From Collinsella sp. AF02-46-1 (GTDB lineage Bacteria > Actinomycetota > Coriobacteriia > Coriobacteriales > Coriobacteriaceae): a stretch of DNA of 35,102 nt. Each line of letters starts with the position of its first letter. Within the stretch, counting starts at the first letter, position 1. Positions 31,771-35,102 of this stretch are shown here, in pieces. The stretch lies in NCBI RefSeq assembly GCF_003465825.1, contig NZ_QSBV01000003.1, forward strand, positions 1 to 35,102, written 5' to 3'. A program made the translations under genes and the position numbers. The notes below the pieces were generated by a model. That model ran no database searches and was not told where the DNA came from. It was given only the letters and a program-made list of their open reading frames with translations.

Positions 31771-31779
31771 ATCGAAAAG

Positions 31780-31815
31780 AAGGCGCGCCGGGGGCGGATC
31801 CCTGGCGCGCCTTTT
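31780..31815 (+). terminator. Terminator between exporter operon and cysE
   Basis: A 10-bp stem AAGGCGCGCC (31780-31789) with GGCGCGCCTT (31804-31813) plus an inner GGG/CCC, followed by TTTTGTGTT. The A-run on the left end makes it usable for leftward cysE transcription as well. Confidence 0.88.
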
Positions 31816-31851
31816 GTGTTGGCGTTCATGCTGTGGCGGTTGCCCGCGGCC

Positions 31852-32556
31852 CTAGCACTCGTCCACGAGCTTGGCGACGAGGGCCTTAAGCTCGGCCACC
31901 TCCCGCTCGAGCTCTTTGACGCGGCGGGCGTTTTCGGTGATGCCCTGACGGTTGAGGGCGCTTTGCTCCGCGGCATCGTCGGGCATGTATTCGCGGTGCT
32001 GCTTGGCGTCGAAGCTTTCCTCGAACACGCGGCAGCCGTTGCGTTTGATAATGCGCCCGGGCACGCCCACGACGGTGCAGTTGTCGGGTACGTCCTTGAC
32101 GACGACCGAGTTGCCGCCGATTTTGACGTTGTTGCCAATGCGAATGTTGCCGAGCACCTTGGCGCCTGTGCCCACGGTGACGTTGTTGCCCAGGGTGGGG
32201 TGGCGCTTGCCGGTCTCGTTGCCGGTGCCGCCAAGTGTGACGCCCTGATAGAGCACGCAGTTGTCGCCCACAATGGCGGTTTCGCCGATGACAACGCCCA
32301 TGGCGTGGTCGATAAAGAAATGCTTGCCGATCTGTGCGGCAGGATGAATCTCGACGCCAGTGATATGGCGGGTGATTTGCGAGAGCACGCGGGCGAGCGA
32401 GCGATGTCTATGTTCCCACAGCCAGTGCTCGGGCACGTGGTTCCACTTGGCGTGCAGGCCGGGGTACGAAAGAAAAATGACCAGACCGTTTTGCGCGGCG
32501 GGGTCCTGCGCTTGGACGGTCTTGATGTCCTCGCGAATGGTATTGATAAAGCTCAC
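31852..32556 (-). CDS. cysE: Serine O-acetyltransferase
   Basis: 234 aa. It transfers acetyl from acetyl-CoA to serine, making O-acetylserine for cysteine synthesis. The left-handed beta-helix hexapeptide repeats (about 70-175) include [31 protein letters not shown] and [19 protein letters not shown] with the active-site Asp/His pairs. The final 30 residues form a leucine-heptad coiled coil ([19 protein letters not shown]), an extension beyond the usual EpsC-type end that normally carries the cysteine-synthase-binding tail. The start codon is GTG (32554-32556) with GGGAGGG before it. No cysK neighbour is present. Confidence 0.93.
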   Translation of the reverse strand: MSFINTIREDIKTVQAQDPAAQNGLVIFLSYPGLHAKWNHVPEHWLWEHRHRSLARVLSQITRHITGVEIHPAAQIGKHFFIDHAMGVVIGETAIVGDNCVLYQGVTLGGTGNETGKRHPTLGNNVTVGTGAKVLGNIRIGNNVKIGGNSVVVKDVPDNCTVVGVPGRIIKRNGCRVFEESFDAKQHREYMPDDAAEQSALNRQGITENARRVKELEREVAELKALVAKLVDEC

Positions 32557-32700
32557 TGGCCGCCCTCCCTCAGCGCCGTGACAATGCGATTCAATAAAGT
32601 ATAGCGATTCGCTAGGGATTAAGAAGGGCGATCTTGCTTTGCTTTGGGCGACAAGTGTCAGTTATGCAAACTTGCTGGTAATGGAGTCATGCTTTTGTGG

Positions 32701-32734
32701 GGTTGCGCACGAGGGGGCGCCGCAACCGTATACT
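32701..32734 (+). promoter_or_regulatory. Inverted repeat and -10 box upstream of dedA-type gene
   Basis: GGTTGCG (32701-32707) and CGCAACC (32721-32727) form a 7-bp inverted repeat directly before TATACT (32729-32734). A good -35 is not seen at the right distance, so the promoter may need an activator or be of extended type. The rest of 32557-32780 shows no gene. Confidence 0.4.
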
Positions 32735-32780
32735 GGTCAACTTGGACGTGTCCGCGCCCACAACTGAGAGGTTTAACTTC

Positions 32781-33428
32781 ATGGGTTTCATTAACTTTAT
32801 CGCCGAGCTGCTCAAGGACCCGCGCACCGCGATCGCCAGTTGGATCGCCGCCGGCCCGCTTATGGCCTACGGCTGCGTGTTCCTAATTATCTTTATCGAG
32901 ACGGGCGTGGTGTTCTTCCCGTTCCTTCCCGGCGATTCGCTGCTGTTCGCTTCGGGCTTCTTTGCCCACAACGGCGGCTTTAACATCGTGGCCCTGTTGG
33001 CCGTCGCATGGACGGCCGCCATCTTGGGCGACCAGTGCAACTTTATGATCGGCCATTTCTTTGGCCGAAAGATCATCGCCTCGGGCAAGGTCAAGGCCAT
33101 GACGCCCGAGCGCATCAAAAAGTCCGAGGACTTCCTGGACAAGTGGGGTCACCTGGCCATCTTCCTGGGTCGCTTCTTCCCGTTTATCCGCACCTTTGTG
33201 CCCTTCATCGCCGGTATGGGCGGCATGCACTGGCGCAACTTTGTCATCTATAACGTGCTGGGCGGTATCACCTGGTCGACGGTCTTTACGCTGCTGGGCT
33301 ATTTCTTTGGCGGCATCCCCTTTGTGCAGGAGCACTTTGAGCTGCTGATTATCGGCATCGTCGCCGTGTCGATTATCCCGACCGTGGTCGGCCTGGTTAA
33401 GGCAAAGCTGGGCAAACAGAACGCCTAG
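32781..33428 (+). CDS. DedA-family membrane protein
   Basis: 215 aa from ATG 32781 after GAGAGG. Hydrophobic spans alternate with the family stretch FFPFLPGDSLLFASGF and the DedA signature GRFFPFIRTFVPFIAGMGGM (about 135-154) with its conserved Arg and Pro. DedA/SNARE-associated proteins move lipid carriers or phospholipids across the membrane; some flip undecaprenyl phosphate. The frame is open 28 codons upstream, without similarity or ribosome site. Which lipid this member handles is unknown. Confidence 0.9.
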   Translation: MGFINFIAELLKDPRTAIASWIAAGPLMAYGCVFLIIFIETGVVFFPFLPGDSLLFASGFFAHNGGFNIVALLAVAWTAAILGDQCNFMIGHFFGRKIIASGKVKAMTPERIKKSEDFLDKWGHLAIFLGRFFPFIRTFVPFIAGMGGMHWRNFVIYNVLGGITWSTVFTLLGYFFGGIPFVQEHFELLIIGIVAVSIIPTVVGLVKAKLGKQNA

Positions 33429-33457
33429 CTCGAGCCAGCGCGCAAACCGTGCCGTTG

Positions 33458-33490
33458 AGGCCCGTCACCCTTTACGGTGGCGGGCCTTTC
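33458..33490 (+). terminator. Terminator of the DedA gene
   Basis: A 12-bp stem with one G-U (33458-33469 with 33476-33487), loop CTTTAC, followed by TTCTGCTT, a modest U-tail. Confidence 0.78.
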
Positions 33491-33511
33491 TGCTTCGGTC
33501 AAATGAAAATA

Positions 33512-33563
33512 CTTTACTTAGTTAAAGAAAAGCGTTTTATCAGACGCGTACGGGGAGTACAAT
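33512..33563 (+). promoter_or_regulatory. ilvE promoter with CTTTA-N6-TAAAG operator
   Basis: The inverted repeat CTTTACTTAGTTAAAG (33512-33527) is followed by a likely -10 TACAAT (33558-33563); the -35 is weak (TTTTAT, 33535-33540, 17-bp spacer). The site has the same form as 131-146 before the amino-acid ABC operon. A 150-nt leader (33564-33716) has no gene with a ribosome site. Confidence 0.5.
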
Positions 33564-33716
33564 CTCGTGCATGCGAATCGACGTGCCATCGGCTTTGATG
33601 CCGTTCGCGTGTCCCGTCCGGCTCTACGCTCCGGGCGTGCGACGTTGCGACGCGGTCGGCTTCGGTCTTTGCGTGCGGGTTCGCGAGTATGCAACTGTGT
33701 ATGTAAGGAGCGACAT

Positions 33717-34769
33717 ATGACTGTCGAGAAGAAGGATATCGATTGGGGTAGCCTCGGCTTTGGCTACATGAAGACCGATTACAGCTACGAGGCTCATTGG
33801 AAGGATGGCGAGTGGGACGAGGGTGGCCTGACCACCGACCACACCCTGCATGTCTCCGAGTGCGGTGGTATCTTCCACTACTGCCAGGAGGTCTTTGAGG
33901 GCCTGAAGGCCTACACCGCCGAGGACGGCAGCATCGTCTGTTTCCGTCCCGACATGAACGCTGAGCGTATGTACAACTCTGCGCAGCGCCTCGAGATGCC
34001 CCCGTTCCCCAAGGACAAGTTTGTCGAGGCCGTCAAGCAGGTCGTCTCTGCCAATGCCGCATGGGTTCCGCCCTTCGGCTCTGGCGCAACCCTGTATGTG
34101 CGTCCGTTTATGATCGGCTCCGGTGACGTAATCGGCGTGGCTCCCGCTCCTGAGTACACGTTCCGCATTCTCGTGACCCCGGTCGGTCCGTACTTTAAGG
34201 GTGGCCTCAAGCCCGTCAAGCTGCGCGTTTCCGAGTATGACCGCGCTGCACCGCACGGCACCGGTAACATCAAGGCCGGCCTGAACTACGCCATGTCCCT
34301 TAAACCCACGATGGAGGCCCATCGCGAGGGTTATGCCGAGAACCTGTATCTCGACTCCGAGTCCCGCACCTATGTCGAGGAGACCGGCGGCGCCAACGTG
34401 CTGTTCGTGAAGGAGGACGGCACCCTCGTCGTTCCGCAGTCGCACACCGACTCCATCCTGCCCTCTATCACCCGTCGTTCGCTCGTTCAGGTTGCTCAGG
34501 ACCTGGGCATTACCGTCGACCAACGCCCTGTCGAGTGGGCCGAGGTCAAGGCCGGTACCTTTGTCGAGTGCGGCCTGTGCGGCACCGCTGCCGTTATCTC
34601 CCCGGTCGGCGAGATCGACAACAAGGTTTACGGCGCCGACGAGACCGTGACCTTCCCGGCTGGCTACACCGAGATCGGCCCTGTGATGAAGAAGCTTCGC
34701 GAGACCCTGACTGGTATCCAGTCTGGTGCTGTTGAAGATAAGCACAACTGGGTTTACACCGTGGCGTAA
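33717..34769 (+). CDS. ilvE: Branched-chain amino-acid aminotransferase
   Basis: 350 aa PLP enzyme of fold type IV, in the longer BCAT subgroup resembling eukaryotic enzymes. It interconverts leucine, isoleucine and valine with their 2-oxo acids using glutamate/2-oxoglutarate. The PLP lysine is Lys186 in GTGNIKAGLNYA; HYCQEVFEGLKAY, RPFMIGSG and EETGGANVLFV are family motifs, and ECGLCGTAAVISPVG is the phosphate-binding end with the CxxC seen in the mammalian type redox pair (here Cys-Gly-Leu-Cys). ATG 33717 follows TAAGGAG (33704-33710); the frame is open 50 codons upstream in the leader but without similarity. Confidence 0.95.
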   Translation: MTVEKKDIDWGSLGFGYMKTDYSYEAHWKDGEWDEGGLTTDHTLHVSECGGIFHYCQEVFEGLKAYTAEDGSIVCFRPDMNAERMYNSAQRLEMPPFPKDKFVEAVKQVVSANAAWVPPFGSGATLYVRPFMIGSGDVIGVAPAPEYTFRILVTPVGPYFKGGLKPVKLRVSEYDRAAPHGTGNIKAGLNYAMSLKPTMEAHREGYAENLYLDSESRTYVEETGGANVLFVKEDGTLVVPQSHTDSILPSITRRSLVQVAQDLGITVDQRPVEWAEVKAGTFVECGLCGTAAVISPVGEIDNKVYGADETVTFPAGYTEIGPVMKKLRETLTGIQSGAVEDKHNWVYTVA

Positions 34770-34797
34770 CCTGGCTTCGTAATTCCCATCAAGCCCT

Positions 34798-34926
34798 GAC
34801 CGAGGCGGACCGGCCTATCTCCCGGCGCGTCCTCGGACATGAAAGAACCTCCGCTGCGCACTACGTGCGGCGGAGGTTCTTTCGTCCTGTGGAATGCGCC
34901 GGGAGATAGGCCGGTCCGCCTCGGTC
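34798..34926. repeat. Very long nested hairpin after ilvE
   Basis: Outer arms 34798-34828 and 34896-34926 are perfect 31-bp complements. Inside, 34841-34854 and 34870-34883 form a second perfect 14-bp stem with a further CGCAC/GTGCG tip. The whole 129 nt can fold as one rod or cruciform. The inner stem ends in TTCTTTC and could act as ilvE terminator; the outer arms look like a mobile or duplicated element around it. Confidence 0.88.
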
Positions 34927-34977
34927 GAGTGCTCTGCATTCCTTGCCAGGAGGTTACTGGGCTGTAGGGGAGAAGGT

Positions 34978-35006
34978 GCGCGGCCTATTGGCCGCGCCTT
35001 TTATTT
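34978..35006 (+). terminator. Terminator-like hairpin
   Basis: An 8-bp stem GCGCGGCC (34978-34985) with GGCCGCGC (34990-34997), loop TATT, followed by CTTTTATTT. It is 51 nt past the long hairpin. Confidence 0.8.
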
Positions 35007-35030
35007 GGCTGTTAGGGCTTTGCCGTAGTT

Positions 35031-35067
35031 GCAGCCGAAGAGGGGACGTGCACGTTTTTTCGGTTGC
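35031..35067. repeat. Hairpin with GGGGAC core near window end
   Basis: GCAGCCGAA (35031-35039) pairs with TTCGGTTGC (35059-35067) over 9 bp with one G-U, around GGGGACGTGCACG. The core matches 19702-19735 (GGGGACAGTGCACC), the stem does not. No gene is seen from 34770 to the end. Confidence 0.6.
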
Positions 35068-35077
35068 CGCTCGCCTG

Positions 35078-35102
35078 GGGTGGGGCGGGGGGGGGGGTTT
35101 TT
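35078..35102. other. Poly-G then poly-T window end
   Basis: The last 25 bases are nearly all G followed by T. This is atypical for the sequence before it and is probably a contig edge or read artefact rather than biology. Confidence 0.6.

Noticed and set aside
33567..33716. N-terminal extension of IlvE
   Set aside because: The in-frame leader lacks a ribosome site and aminotransferase similarity starts after ATG 33717, which has TAAGGAG.
1..35102. tRNA or rRNA genes
   Set aside because: I looked through the gaps for cloverleaf-like stems and conserved rRNA stretches and saw none; a tRNAscan run would settle this.

Overview
The window is GC-rich bacterial chromosome, densely coding on both strands. 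The gene content (Tat-type lipoprotein, split transketolase, EF-G2-type translation factor, LacI-controlled PTS, many short hairpin repeats between genes) suggests a Gram-positive anaerobic actinomycete of the class Coriobacteriia, most like Collinsella. That assignment is inference from style and content; no rRNA or marker gene settles it.

Layout. 82-2615: polar amino-acid ABC transporter (lipoprotein, permease, ATPase). 2926-5001: EF-G-like GTPase. 5116-7239 (minus): secreted or anchored nuclease and a LacI regulator. 7655-13653: a six-gene sugar operon divergent from that LacI gene (PTS EIIBC, GatZ/KbaZ-family protein, transaldolase, two transketolase halves, PTS EIIA). 13790-19586: a duplicated HAD phosphatase region holding larE, a DUF4143-type ATPase, an intact lacI, a lacI remnant, and a gene-free block built of nested inverted repeats. 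20128-21975: glmS. 22091-24020: GntR regulator divergent from a YeiH-type exporter. 24287-26749: degenerate NtrC-like regulator, small membrane protein, nitroreductase. 27044-31741: small conserved-looking protein, then marR and a heterodimeric ABC exporter. 31852-34769: cysE (minus), DedA protein, ilvE. 34770-35102: very large hairpin, a terminator, another repeat hairpin, and a poly-G end that looks like a contig edge.

How the genes work together. The clearest unit is the LacI/PTS/GatZ/transaldolase/transketolase operon: uptake and phosphorylation by EIIBC plus EIIA, a probable isomerase or epimerase step by the GatZ-family protein, then entry into pentose-phosphate carbon shuffling. Its substrate cannot be read from sequence. 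marR and the two ABC exporter genes form a compact, overlapping operon whose promoter carries two copies of a 14-bp direct repeat. The amino-acid ABC operon and ilvE share a CTTTA-N6-TAAAG inverted repeat in their leaders, suggesting a common amino-acid-responsive regulator.

Most unusual material: (1) an array of about a dozen TTAGAGAG-type octamers arranged as nested palindromes at 14662-14970; (2) several families of dispersed hairpins, including four copies of one 45-nt element and a wider set with different stems around a shared GGGGAC core; (3) evidence that a HAD-lacI convergent pair was duplicated, with one lacI decayed and an AT-rich-flanked ATPase gene lying inside the other copy.
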